Source of the DNA: Streptomyces sp. NBC_01335
GTDB lineage: Bacteria > Actinomycetota > Actinomycetes > Streptomycetales > Streptomycetaceae
Direction: 5' to 3'
DNA: 64,000 nucleotides
Assembly (NCBI RefSeq): GCF_035953295.1
Contig: NZ_CP108370.1
Coordinates: 3,873,001-3,937,000, forward strand
Notes under the pieces: generated by a model
The model's database searches: none
What the model was told of the DNA's origin: nothing
What the model saw: the letters and a program-made list of their open reading frames with translations, nothing else
Translations under genes and position numbers: made by a program
In this document: one piece after another, positions 25,828 to 34,648 of the stretch
How the letters are laid out: each line of letters opens with the position of its first letter
How positions within the stretch are numbered: the stretch's first letter is position 1

Positions 25828-26537
25828 GCGCAGCCGAGTCGGGCGCGCCCCCACGTGGAGCGGGTGGGCGGCGCGCCGGACGGCCGCGGCCGAGGAGTAC
25901 GGCCGACAGGTCTCGCAGGCGACGGAGTTGGATCCCGGGCAGGTCATGCGGACGGTGATGCGGACGAGTTCACGGACGGAGCCCGCCGAACGGCGTCCGG
26001 CGCTCGCGCCACCGGAACTACGGCCCGCTCGCCTCTCACCACCCCAGGGTCGGGAGAGAGCGCGAAGGAACCAGCGTTCCTCTGACGCGGCTTTCCCCAG
26101 GTGCGCAGGACAGCCTGTGGACAGAACGGCGTTCAGCCTATGAGCTGTTCACTGGGACGGGCTTGGTCCGGGAACCGTCCGTGCGGCGGGCACGACGGGG
26201 TGCTTCACCTGCGGGAAGCGCGGAAGGAACGGTTCCCCCTTTGCGCAAGTAGCCTTTCATCGCTGGTACGTGGGCCTCCGTCGATGGTCGCGCACTGGCG
26301 TAGGACCCAGAACTCGGCACAAAAAAAAGCCCTCTTAGTGCACAAGTGGGACATCTAGCCCATTTAATGCGTTAGTTAACCAAAGAGGCCATTTCGTAAG
26401 CACGTTGTCCACAGATTCGCCAAATACCCTGTGGATAAGTCAAGTTGCTTGTGGATCAAACACAAGCGGACTCACCAGTTTCCCTGCGCTCGGAAAATCC
26501 GGATGCACCGCCGGAGGCCGCCGGGCACTCTGGCGGG
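25828..26537. other. 710-base gap with AT-rich block and DnaA-box cluster
   Basis: No gene is seen. From about 26310 to 26470 the sequence is strikingly AT-rich for Streptomyces and includes an A8 run at about 26321. An inverted repeat CCTCTT...AAGAGG spans about 26331-26387. DnaA boxes flank the block (separate entry). The last part supplies the promoter of kptA. Confidence 0.7.
26116..26458. promoter_or_regulatory. DnaA-box cluster upstream of kptA
   Basis: CTGTCCACA on the minus strand at 26116-26124, TTGTCCACA at 26405-26413, TTATCCACA on the minus strand at 26430-26438 and TGTGGATCA (one mismatch) at 26450-26458. Three are within 54 bases and adjoin a 90-base AT-rich block. This resembles a DnaA-titrating cluster; the S. 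coelicolor clusters are the known precedent. Confidence 0.7.
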
Positions 26538-27080
26538 ATGGACGACAGACGCACCGTGAAGGTGTCGAAGTACCTCTCCAAGCACCTGCGCCATCAGCCG
26601 GAACGCATCGGGCTGACACTCGACCCGAACGGGTGGGTGGACGTCGCGGAGTTGCTGGAAGCCGCAGCCCGTCACCACTTCCCGATCACCCGGGCCGAAC
26701 TCGAACACGTGGTGGCGGTGAACGACAAGCAGCGCTTCACCCTGGAGGGTGAGCGGCTGCGCGCCAACCAGGGCCACACCGTCGCCGTCGACCTGGACCT
26801 GCCTCCGGCCGAGCCGCCGCCGTTCCTCTACCACGGCACGGTGCCGCGGTCCCTGGCGGCGATCCGGACCGAGGGGCTGCGCCCGATGGCCCGCCACCAC
26901 GTCCACCTCTCACCCGACCGGGAGACCGCCACCCGGGTCGGGGCACGGCGGGGCAGACCCATGGTGCTCTCCGTGGACGCGGCGGCGATGCACCGCGCCG
27001 GTCACGTCTTCCGCGTCAGCGCCAACGGGGTGTGGCTGGCGGATTCGGTACCCCCGGAGTACCTGCGCTTCCAGGACTGA
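26538..27080 (+). CDS. kptA: RNA 2'-phosphotransferase (KptA/Tpt1)
   Basis: A 180-residue enzyme that transfers an RNA 2'-phosphate to NAD+. The N-terminal domain contains VSKYLSKHLRHQPERIGL (about residues 9-26) with the Arg-His pair of the catalytic tetrad. The C-terminal domain has 'LYHGTVPRSLAAIRTEGL' and 'HHVHLSPDRETATRVGARRG', which supply the remaining arginines and the NAD pocket. Fungal Tpt1 works in tRNA splicing; in bacteria the biological substrate is unclear. The ATG at 26538 lies directly after the DnaA-box-rich leader. The enzyme is of standard length. Confidence 0.92.
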   Translation: MDDRRTVKVSKYLSKHLRHQPERIGLTLDPNGWVDVAELLEAAARHHFPITRAELEHVVAVNDKQRFTLEGERLRANQGHTVAVDLDLPPAEPPPFLYHGTVPRSLAAIRTEGLRPMARHHVHLSPDRETATRVGARRGRPMVLSVDAAAMHRAGHVFRVSANGVWLADSVPPEYLRFQD

Positions 27081-27199
27081 CGGGTGAGGGACGCAGAGCC
27101 CCCCGGGGGGGCCGTCGGAGCCGCGCTCCCCGTCCCGCACGGGCCCGTCCCCCGTCCCCCGTCCCCCGCACACCGCGTCACCCGTACACCGGCTTCCGG

Positions 27200-28102
27200 T
27201 CAGCCCAGCTGGGCGAGGGCCTCCGTGGCGATCCGCTCGAAGACGGCCGGGTCGGTGGCGAAGTCCGAGTCCGGGATCGGCCAGTGGACGACCAGCTCGG
27301 TGAAGCCCAGCTCCTGGTGGCGCCCGGCGAAGTCCACGAAGGCGTCCACCGACTCCAGCGGGCGGTTGCGGTCCGGGGTGAACGCGGTGAGCAGGATCTT
27401 GTCCAGCTCCGCGACGTCCCGCCCGGTCTCCGAGCACGCCTTGCCGAGCTTCTCGATCTGGCCGCGCAGCGCCTCGACCGACTGCTCCGGAGTGCCGTCC
27501 TCGAACAGCTTCGGGTCACCCGTGGTCACCCAGGCCTGGCCGTACCGGGCGGCCAGCTTCAGCCCGCGCGGCCCGGTCGCGGCGACGGCGAAGGGCAGCC
27601 GGGGCGACTGGACGCAGCCGGGGATGTTCCGGGCCTCCTCCGCCGTGTAGAAGGTGCCCCGCTGCGAGACCGCGCCCTCGGTGAGCAACCGGTCCAGCAG
27701 CGGCACGAACTCGCCGAAGCGGTCGGCCCGCTCGCGCGGCGTCCACGGCTCCTGCCCGAGCGCCGTGGCGTCGAAGCCGTTGCCGCCCGCCCCGATCCCG
27801 AGGGTGACCCGACCGCCCGAGACGTCGTCCAGCGAGATCAGTTCCTTGGCCAGCGTCACCGGGTGGCGGAAGTTCGGCGAGGTCACGAGGGTGCCCAGGC
27901 GCATGGTCCCGGTGACGACGGCTGCCGCCGTCAGCGTCGGGAGCGCCCCGAACCAGGTCTCCTCCCGGAACGAACGCCAGGACAGGTGGTCGTAGGTGTA
28001 GGCGGCGTGGAAACCGAGCTCTTCGGCGCGCTGCCACTTCGCACGGCCCCCCTCGTGCCAGCGGTCGACGGGGAGGATCACGGTGCTCAGGCGCAGACTC
28101 AT
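27200..28102 (-). CDS. LLM-class F420-dependent oxidoreductase
   Basis: A 300-residue luciferase-like TIM-barrel protein. Characteristic stretches are 'LSTVILPVDRW', 'AAYTYDHLSW' (about residues 34-43), 'VTSPNFRHPVTLAKELISLD' and 'GRVTLGIGAGG'. Family members use F420 or FMN to oxidise or reduce small molecules; the substrate is unknown. It is transcribed alone, convergent with kptA and divergent from the HAD gene. Length is typical. Confidence 0.92.
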   Translation of the reverse strand: MSLRLSTVILPVDRWHEGGRAKWQRAEELGFHAAYTYDHLSWRSFREETWFGALPTLTAAAVVTGTMRLGTLVTSPNFRHPVTLAKELISLDDVSGGRVTLGIGAGGNGFDATALGQEPWTPRERADRFGEFVPLLDRLLTEGAVSQRGTFYTAEEARNIPGCVQSPRLPFAVAATGPRGLKLAARYGQAWVTTGDPKLFEDGTPEQSVEALRGQIEKLGKACSETGRDVAELDKILLTAFTPDRNRPLESVDAFVDFAGRHQELGFTELVVHWPIPDSDFATDPAVFERIATEALAQLG

Positions 28103-28293
28103 GGATCGAGCCTACGTCCCGCGTCCCGTCCCCACAGGGGCGAGGCCGCCCGCCTCAAGATTCCCAAGGCCCTCAAGATCCCTTGCCTGTGCCCTGGCAT
28201 ATGCCAGAGGTTTATCCCCCTGCTCAGAGGCTCGCGTCACTCATATGTGCGCCCTCCCGCACGCCCGTGCGCCGAATGCGGGAGAATGGACCG

Positions 28294-29139
28294 GTGACCA
28301 CGCCTACCGAAGCACCGCCTGTCGCCGTGCCCCGGCTGATAGCCACCGATCTGGACGGCACGTTGCTGCGCGACGACAAGACCTTGTCCTCGCGCACGAT
28401 CGCCGCCCTCGCGGCGGCCGAGCGGGCGGGCGTGCACGTCCTCTTCGTCACCGGGCGCCCACCACGCTGGATGGACGCGGTGGTGTCCCATCTGCCGGGG
28501 CACGGGACGGCGATCTGCGCGAACGGCGCCGCGGTGGTCGACCTGAGCGCCGGCGGCCGGCTGATCAAGGTCCACCCGCTCGGCCGGGCGGAGGCGCTCG
28601 ACGTCGCGCACCGGGTACGGGCCGCCGCGCCCGGCACCACGTTCGCGGTGGAGTTCACCACCGGCTTCCACCACGAACCGCTCTACCCGCCGTTCCGCCA
28701 GGACCCCGGGGCGGTGGTGGCCCCCGTCGAGAAGCTGCTGGCCGAAGAGACACCGGGCACGGGCGCCCCGGTGCTCAAGCTCCTGGCCCACCACACCGCG
28801 ATCGCCCCCGACGCGTTTCTCGCCCTGGCCCGGGAGGCTGCCGGGGACCGGGTCTCCTTCACCCGGTCCAGCCCTTCCGCCCTGCTGGAGGCCGGCGGGG
28901 CGGGCGTCTCCAAGGCCCGCACGCTCGCGGAGTACTGCGCGGCGCGCGGGGTGCTCCCCGAGGAGGTCGTCGCCTTCGGGGACATGCCGAACGACGTCGA
29001 GATGCTGAACTGGGCCGGTACCTCGTACGCGATGGCCAACGCCCACCCGGCCGCGGTCTCCGCCGCCTCGGGACGGACGCTCACCAACGAGGAGGACGGC
29101 GTGGCGGTCGTCCTCGAACGCCTCCTCGCCGCGCACTGA
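28294..29139 (+). CDS. HAD superfamily (Cof type) phosphatase
   Basis: A 281-residue hydrolase related to the one at 17875-18687. Motif I is [10 protein letters not shown], motif II 'FVTGRPPRW', and motif IV 'FGDMPNDVEMLNWAG' near residue 230. The start is GTG 28294 with GGAG 9 bases upstream. It ends 48 bases from the convergent kinase gene. The substrate is not predictable; sugar phosphates are usual for the subclass. Confidence 0.92.
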   Translation: MTTPTEAPPVAVPRLIATDLDGTLLRDDKTLSSRTIAALAAAERAGVHVLFVTGRPPRWMDAVVSHLPGHGTAICANGAAVVDLSAGGRLIKVHPLGRAEALDVAHRVRAAAPGTTFAVEFTTGFHHEPLYPPFRQDPGAVVAPVEKLLAEETPGTGAPVLKLLAHHTAIAPDAFLALAREAAGDRVSFTRSSPSALLEAGGAGVSKARTLAEYCAARGVLPEEVVAFGDMPNDVEMLNWAGTSYAMANAHPAAVSAASGRTLTNEEDGVAVVLERLLAAH

Positions 29140-29187
29140 AGCCCTGGTCTCCGAACCCGTAAGCGCCGGCCGAGTCCCCCGGGCCCC

Positions 29188-30975
29188 TCAGAGCGGCGCC
29201 TCCCAGGTCACCGACGTACCGCCACCGTCCTCGCCGAGTCCCGGGCCGAACCAGCTCGCCCCGCCCAGCGACTCCGCCCGGCGGGCCAGATTGCGCAGCC
29301 CGCTCCGCCGGCCGCCCTCCGGGATGCCGACTCCGTCGTCGGAGACGGTCAGCCGGACGGCGTCCCGCCCGTCCGGCAGGGTGGCCGTGGCGTCGACGAC
29401 CACGTCGATCACCGAGGCCTGGGCGTGCCGGAAGGCGTTGGAGAGGGCCTCGCGCAGGGCGGCGATCAGGTTCTTCCCGGTCGACTCGCTCACCAGGGTG
29501 TCGATCGCCCCGAGAAAGCGGTGCGAGGGCGTGAAGCCGAGGGGCACCGCCGCCATGTTGAGCTCGCGCAGCACCCGGACGCGCAGTCCGGCCGGGGCCT
29601 CGGCCGGCTCCTGCTGGAGGGCGAAGATGGCGGTGCGGATCTCCTGGATGGTGGTGTCCAGCTCGTCCACGGCCCGGCCGACACCCTCCCGTACCTCCGG
29701 CACCACCGACCGGCGCCGGGCGCTCTCCAGCATCATCCCGGTGGCGTACAGCCGCTGGATGACCAGGTCGTGGAGGTCCCGGGCGATCCGGTCCCGGTCC
29801 TCGTACACCGCCAGCCGCTCCCGGTCGCGCTGCGCCTCCGCCATCATCAGGGCGAGCGCGGCCTGCGCGGCGAACTGTGCGGCGAGGGTCCGTTCCGCCG
29901 CGCTGAACGGGCGCTGTCCCTGCGCCCGGGGCATGGACAGGGCGCCGAGCATCCGGCCGCCGCTGCGCATCGGCAGCAGCATGTTCGGGCCGTACCGCTC
30001 GGACGCGCGGCTGATCAGGCGCGGATCGGTGGCGGCGTCGTCGATGAAGACGGGTTCCCCGGCCAGCAGCGCCGAGACCACCGGGCTCTCCGGCCCGATG
30101 ATCACGCCCAGCGAGGTGGACGGATCGTCGGAGGCGACCGCGACGACCTCCAGCCCGTCGGCCCCGTCCTTTCCCACCGGCAGCAGTACGGCACCGGCGG
30201 CCGAGTCGGCCAGCCTGCGGGCCTGTTCGGCGACGACGCTCAGGGCGTCGTCCGCGTCCCCGCCGGCGAGCAGCGCCGTGGTGACCGCGACCGACCCGTC
30301 GATCCACCGTTCGCGCTGGCGGGCGGCCTCGTAGAGGCGGGCGTTGCCGATCGCGATGCCCGCCTCCGTGGCGAGTACCCGGACCATGTGCAGGTCGTAC
30401 TCGTTGAACCTGCCGCCGTGGTGCTTCTCGGCGAGGTACAGATTGCCGAAGATCTGCCCCTGGACGCTGATGGGGACGCCCAGGAAGGTGCGCATCGGAG
30501 GGTGTCCCGGCGGGAATCCGGCGTACCGCGGATCGGTGGTCAGGTCCGTCAGCATCACCGGAGCGGGGTCGTGGATGAGCGCCCCGAGGAGTCCTCTGTG
30601 CCCGCTCGGGGGCCGCCCGATCGCGCGCGCCGCCTCGTCCGGCATGCCGTGGGTGACGAAGTCGAGGAGCCCCTCGGCGGACTCGTCCACGACGCCGATC
30701 GCGGCGTACCGGGCGTGGGCCAGCTCGGCGGCGGTCTCGCAGATCCGGTCGAGCGTGGAGTGCAGCTCCAGCCCGGTACCGACCGACCGCATGGCCTCCA
30801 GCAGCTGCGGCACGCGGGCGGTGAGCTCGGGGGAGAGGCCCCCCAGATCGCTGGCGGCCCGGGCGGCGGCTTCGAGCGACTCCTGGTCCCACGCGTTCCG
30901 GCTCGGCTCGTCCTCACCCCCGTCCGCCCCGGCCCGGCCCGCCGCGCCCCGCTGGTGCCCCTTCCGCTCTGCCAT
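29188..30975 (-). CDS. orphan GAF-GAF sensor histidine kinase (DevS-like)
   Basis: A 595-residue soluble kinase without membrane helices. Two GAF domains lie at about residues 55-200 and 220-365. A HisKA_3 dimerisation domain has the phosphoacceptor in RDRIARDLHDLVIQRLY, and a C-terminal HATPase_c domain has 'ALREALSNAFRHAQAS' and 'SDDGVGIPEGG'. The architecture matches DevS/DosS redox or gas sensors of actinobacteria. No response regulator is adjacent. It lies immediately downstream of cydDC on the same strand, about 85 bases after the cydDC stop, which suggests a link to respiration. The ATG at 30975 is weakly supported; a GTG at 31005 is possible. Confidence 0.88.
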   Translation of the reverse strand: MAERKGHQRGAAGRAGADGGEDEPSRNAWDQESLEAAARAASDLGGLSPELTARVPQLLEAMRSVGTGLELHSTLDRICETAAELAHARYAAIGVVDESAEGLLDFVTHGMPDEAARAIGRPPSGHRGLLGALIHDPAPVMLTDLTTDPRYAGFPPGHPPMRTFLGVPISVQGQIFGNLYLAEKHHGGRFNEYDLHMVRVLATEAGIAIGNARLYEAARQRERWIDGSVAVTTALLAGGDADDALSVVAEQARRLADSAAGAVLLPVGKDGADGLEVVAVASDDPSTSLGVIIGPESPVVSALLAGEPVFIDDAATDPRLISRASERYGPNMLLPMRSGGRMLGALSMPRAQGQRPFSAAERTLAAQFAAQAALALMMAEAQRDRERLAVYEDRDRIARDLHDLVIQRLYATGMMLESARRRSVVPEVREGVGRAVDELDTTIQEIRTAIFALQQEPAEAPAGLRVRVLRELNMAAVPLGFTPSHRFLGAIDTLVSESTGKNLIAALREALSNAFRHAQASVIDVVVDATATLPDGRDAVRLTVSDDGVGIPEGGRRSGLRNLARRAESLGGASWFGPGLGEDGGGTSVTWEAPL

Positions 30976-31059
30976 GGGTCGAGCGTACGAAGGGACCTCG
31001 CGCACGGAAAGTCGGGATTGCCCCGTCCTTCGGGCGCGACAGGGCGGTCCCGGAGCGTC

Positions 31060-34000
31060 TCAGACGCGGGCCATCCGGGCCGGCTCCGGCGGGCGGACCG
31101 CGCGCAGGTCGGCCTCGCGTTCGCGCTCCAGCATCCGGCGCAGCGGTCCGTCCGCCGCGGCGAGCTCGGCGTAGCCGCCGCGCTGGACCACCCGGCCACC
31201 GTCCAGCACCACGATCTCGTCCACCGCGTCGAGGCCCGCCAGGCGGTGGGTGATGAGCACGGTGGTACGCCCCCGGGTGAGGTCGAGCAGGTCCTCGGTC
31301 AGGGCGTCGGCGGTGGCGATGTCGAGGTGCTCGGCGGGCTCGTCGAGGACGAGGACGGGGAAGTCGGCGAGGAGGGCGCGGGCCAGCGCGAGGCGCTGCC
31401 GCTGGCCGCCGGAGAGCCGGGCGCCGTGTTCGCCCACCAGGGTGTCGAGGCCGTCCGGCAGCGAGTCGGTCCAGTCGAGCAGCCGTGCCCCGGCGAGCGC
31501 GTCCCGCAGGTCCTCCTCGGTGGCGTCGGTGCGGGCGAGCCGCAGGTTCTCCCGCACCGAGCTGTCGAAGACGTGCGCGTCCTGGGCGCAGAGCCCGACG
31601 TACGTACGGACCGTGTCGCCGTCGAGCGCCGGGGCGTCCGTGCCGCCGAGCCGGTAGGTGCCGCTCTCCGCGTCCAGGAAGCGGAGCAGGACCTGCGCGA
31701 GGGTGGTCTTGCCGGAGCCGGACGGGCCCACGACCGCGATCCGGCGTCCCTGCTCCAGAGTCAGGTCGACCGCGTCCAGGGCGGGCCGGTCCGCGCCCGG
31801 GTAGCGGGCCGTCAGGCCCCTTACCTCCAGCGGGAACGGGGTGGCGGGGGCCGGGGCGGGGTCGGCGGGTTCGCGTACCGGTACGGGGGCGTCCAGCACC
31901 TCGTACACCCGCTCCGCGCTCCGGCGGGCGCGTCGGCGGTACTGCACGGCGAGCGGCAGCCCGTTCACGGCCTCGAAGGCGGCGAGCGGGGTGAGCAGGA
32001 CGACCGCGAGCTCCAGGCTGCCGAGCCGGCCGCTCGCCACGGCGGGCAGCGCCACCAGCGAGGAGGCGACCACGGTCAGCCCGCAGAGGAGCGAGGAGAG
32101 GCCGCCGCCCAGGGCCGTGGCGGAGGCGGCGCGGGCGGCGATCCGGGTGAGGACCCCGTCCGCCGCCCGCACCCGCGCGGTACGCGAGGGCAGGGCACCG
32201 GCGACGGTCAGTTCGGCGGTGCCGCCGAGGAGGTCGGTGACCCGGACGGCGAGGTCGGCACGGGCCGGGGCCAGCCGGCGTTCCGCCCGGCGGGCGATCG
32301 CACCGCTGACCAGCGGCACGCCCACTCCGGCGAGGAGCAGACCCACGGCGAGGACCACGCCCGCCCCCGGGAGGAGCATCCCGAGGAATCCGGCGGAGGC
32401 CGCGCCGACGACCACGGCGGTACCGGCGGGGAGCAGCCAGCGGAGCCAGTAGTCCTGGAGCTCGTCGACGTCCGCCACCAGCCGGGTGAGCAGGTCGCCC
32501 CGCCGGGTGGTGCGCAGTCCGGCGGGCGCGACGCGCTCAAGACCCCGGTAGACGGCGACGCGCAGTTCGGCGAGGAGCTGGAGCACGGTGTCGTGCGAGA
32601 CGAGGCGTTCGGCGTAGCGGAAGAAGGCCCGGCTGATGCCGAAGGCGCGGGTCGCCGTGACGGCGACCATCAGGTAGAGGACCGGGGGCTGTTCGGAGGC
32701 GCGGGAGATCAGCCAGCCGGAGACCGCCATCAGCCCCACCGAGGAGCCCAGCGCGAGGCTGCCCAGCAGCAGGGCGAGGGCGAGGCGCCCGCGCCGGGCG
32801 CCCGCCGCCTCGCGGATCCGGGCGAGCACCTTGCCCGTACGGGCGGCGGTCTCCCGGAGCGCCACGGGGGCCTCCGTCGCCGGGGCTGAGGCGGAGGCCG
32901 GGGCGGGGGCGGGCGGGCGTACGGGGTCCGGAACGGCCCGTCGGGGTGCCTCCGCCCGCCCGGTCTCCGGTCCGGCCGCGGCCGGTTCCAGCGTCACGAC
33001 CCGGTCGGCCAGCGGCAGCAGTGCGGGACGGTGGGCGACCAGCAGGACGGTACGGCCCTCGGCCAGCCGCCGTACGGCGTCCACGATGCCCGCCTCCGTA
33101 CCGCCGTCCAGGCTCGCGGTCGGCTCGTCGAGCAGTAGCACCGGCCGGTCGGCGAGGAAGGCGCGGGCCAGGGCGAGACGCTGGCGCTGCCCGGCGGAGA
33201 GCCCGGCGCCGTCCTCGCCGAGGAGGGTCCGCTCCCCCTCCGGCAGTGCGGTGACGAACCCGTGGGCGCCCGCGTCCCGCAGGGCGGCGGTCACGGCGGC
33301 GTCGTCGGCGTCCGGCCGGGCGAGGCGCACGTTCTCCGCGACGGTTCCGGCGAAGAGGACCGGGCGCTGCGGGACCCAGGCGATGCGCTCGCGCCAGCGT
33401 TCGGGGGAGAGGGTGGCGAGGTCCACGCCCCCGACCCGTACGGTCCCCTCGTCCGGCTCCCTGAACCCGAGGACCACGTCGAGCAGCGTGGACTTGCCGG
33501 CCCCGCTCGGGCCGACCAGGGCGACGGTCTCCCCCGGCGCGACCACCAGCGAGGCACCGGCCGGGGAGGCCTCGGTCCGGCCCGGGTGCCGGACGGTCAC
33601 CCCGGCCAGCTCGATGCGGAGCGACTCCGGCACGTCCGCCGTACCGACCGCCGGGAGCTCGGTCTCCAGCACCGCGAAGATCTCCTCGGCGGCCGACAGC
33701 CCTTCCGCCGCCGCGTGGAACTGCGCGCCGACCTGGCGGATCGGCAGATACGCCTCGGGGGCGAGGATCAGCACCAGCAGGCCGATGTACAGATCGAGTT
33801 CGCCGTGGACCAGGCGCATGCCGATGGTGACGGCGACCAGCGCCACCGAGAGGGTCGCCAGCAGCTCCAGCGCGAAGGAGGAGAGGAACGCGATCCGCAG
33901 AGTCCGTACCGTCGCCAGCCGGTACTCCGAGGTGATCTTCCGGATCGACTCGGCCTGGGCCTTGGCCCGGCCGAAGACCTTGAGCGTGGGCAGCCCGGCG

Positions 34001-34620
34001 ACCACGTCCAGGAAGTGGCCGGAGAGGCGCGAGAGCAGCCGCCACTGGCGGTCCATCCGGGACTGGGTGGCCCAGCCGATCAGCGCCATGAAGGCGGGGA
34101 TGAGCGGCAGCGTGACCACGATGATCGCGGCCGACACCCAGTCCTCGGTGACGATGCGCGCGAGGACGGCGACGGGTACCACCACCGCGAGGCCGAGCTG
34201 CGGGAGATAGCGCGAGAAGTAGTCGTCGAGCGCGTCGACCCCCCGGGTGGCGAGGGCGACGAGCGATCCCGTGCGCTGTCCGTCCAGCCATCCGGGACCG
34301 AGCTGCGCGGCCCGCTCCAGAAGCCGGCCGCGCAGCTCGGACTTGACCGCCGCACTCGCCCGGTACGCCGCCAGCTCGGTGAGCCAGGCGACCAGCGCCC
34401 GGCCCGCCGCGACGACGGCCAGCAGGATCAGGGGCGTACGGAGACCGGAGACGCTCAGCCCGTCCTCGAACCCGCCGACCACGATCTCGGCGACCAGCAT
34501 CGCCTGAGCGATGACCAGCGCCGCACCCACGGCGCCCAGGGCCACCACGGCGACGAGGAAGAAGCGGGTGGCCCGGGCGTACCGGAAGAGACGCGGATCG
34601 ATCGGTTTCACGTGAAACAT
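31060..34620 (-). CDS. cydDC: fused CydDC thiol/heme ABC exporter
   Basis: An 1186-residue protein combining CydD and CydC, each with six membrane helices followed by an ATPase domain. The first half has Walker A GPSGAGKST near residue 369 and signature LSAGQRQR. A Pro/Ala-rich linker spans about 545-600. The second half has Walker A GPSGSGKTT near 964 and signature LSGGQRQR. In E. coli CydDC exports glutathione and cysteine (and interacts with heme) and is needed to assemble cytochrome bd. It follows cydB by 28 bases in an operon. The start codon region is itself a perfect parS site, so the protein begins MFHVK. Fusion is normal in Streptomyces. Confidence 0.95.
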   Translation of the reverse strand: MFHVKPIDPRLFRYARATRFFLVAVVALGAVGAALVIAQAMLVAEIVVGGFEDGLSVSGLRTPLILLAVVAAGRALVAWLTELAAYRASAAVKSELRGRLLERAAQLGPGWLDGQRTGSLVALATRGVDALDDYFSRYLPQLGLAVVVPVAVLARIVTEDWVSAAIIVVTLPLIPAFMALIGWATQSRMDRQWRLLSRLSGHFLDVVAGLPTLKVFGRAKAQAESIRKITSEYRLATVRTLRIAFLSSFALELLATLSVALVAVTIGMRLVHGELDLYIGLLVLILAPEAYLPIRQVGAQFHAAAEGLSAAEEIFAVLETELPAVGTADVPESLRIELAGVTVRHPGRTEASPAGASLVVAPGETVALVGPSGAGKSTLLDVVLGFREPDEGTVRVGGVDLATLSPERWRERIAWVPQRPVLFAGTVAENVRLARPDADDAAVTAALRDAGAHGFVTALPEGERTLLGEDGAGLSAGQRQRLALARAFLADRPVLLLDEPTASLDGGTEAGIVDAVRRLAEGRTVLLVAHRPALLPLADRVVTLEPAAAGPETGRAEAPRRAVPDPVRPPAPAPASASAPATEAPVALRETAARTGKVLARIREAAGARRGRLALALLLGSLALGSSVGLMAVSGWLISRASEQPPVLYLMVAVTATRAFGISRAFFRYAERLVSHDTVLQLLAELRVAVYRGLERVAPAGLRTTRRGDLLTRLVADVDELQDYWLRWLLPAGTAVVVGAASAGFLGMLLPGAGVVLAVGLLLAGVGVPLVSGAIARRAERRLAPARADLAVRVTDLLGGTAELTVAGALPSRTARVRAADGVLTRIAARAASATALGGGLSSLLCGLTVVASSLVALPAVASGRLGSLELAVVLLTPLAAFEAVNGLPLAVQYRRRARRSAERVYEVLDAPVPVREPADPAPAPATPFPLEVRGLTARYPGADRPALDAVDLTLEQGRRIAVVGPSGSGKTTLAQVLLRFLDAESGTYRLGGTDAPALDGDTVRTYVGLCAQDAHVFDSSVRENLRLARTDATEEDLRDALAGARLLDWTDSLPDGLDTLVGEHGARLSGGQRQRLALARALLADFPVLVLDEPAEHLDIATADALTEDLLDLTRGRTTVLITHRLAGLDAVDEIVVLDGGRVVQRGGYAELAAADGPLRRMLEREREADLRAVRPPEPARMARV
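34605..34618. promoter_or_regulatory. parS site at the cydDC start codon
   Basis: GTTTCACGTGAAAC, the perfect 14-bp ParB-binding core. The ATG of cydDC (34620-34618) overlaps the site, which encodes residues 2-5 of the protein. Confidence 0.93.
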
Positions 34621-34648
34621 CCCCTGTGATCGGACACGGCGCGGGCGC

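Noticed and set aside
26300..26470. AT-rich region with DnaA boxes as a candidate oriC
   Set aside because: Streptomyces oriC has many more boxes and lies by dnaA and dnaN, absent here. It is kept as a possible titration site only.
29425..32889. Very long plus-strand open frame (over 1000 codons) opposite the kinase and cydDC
   Set aside because: Composition is typical of antisense shadow (R/G/E/Q-rich), with no domains; cydDC and the kinase on the other strand are clearly real.
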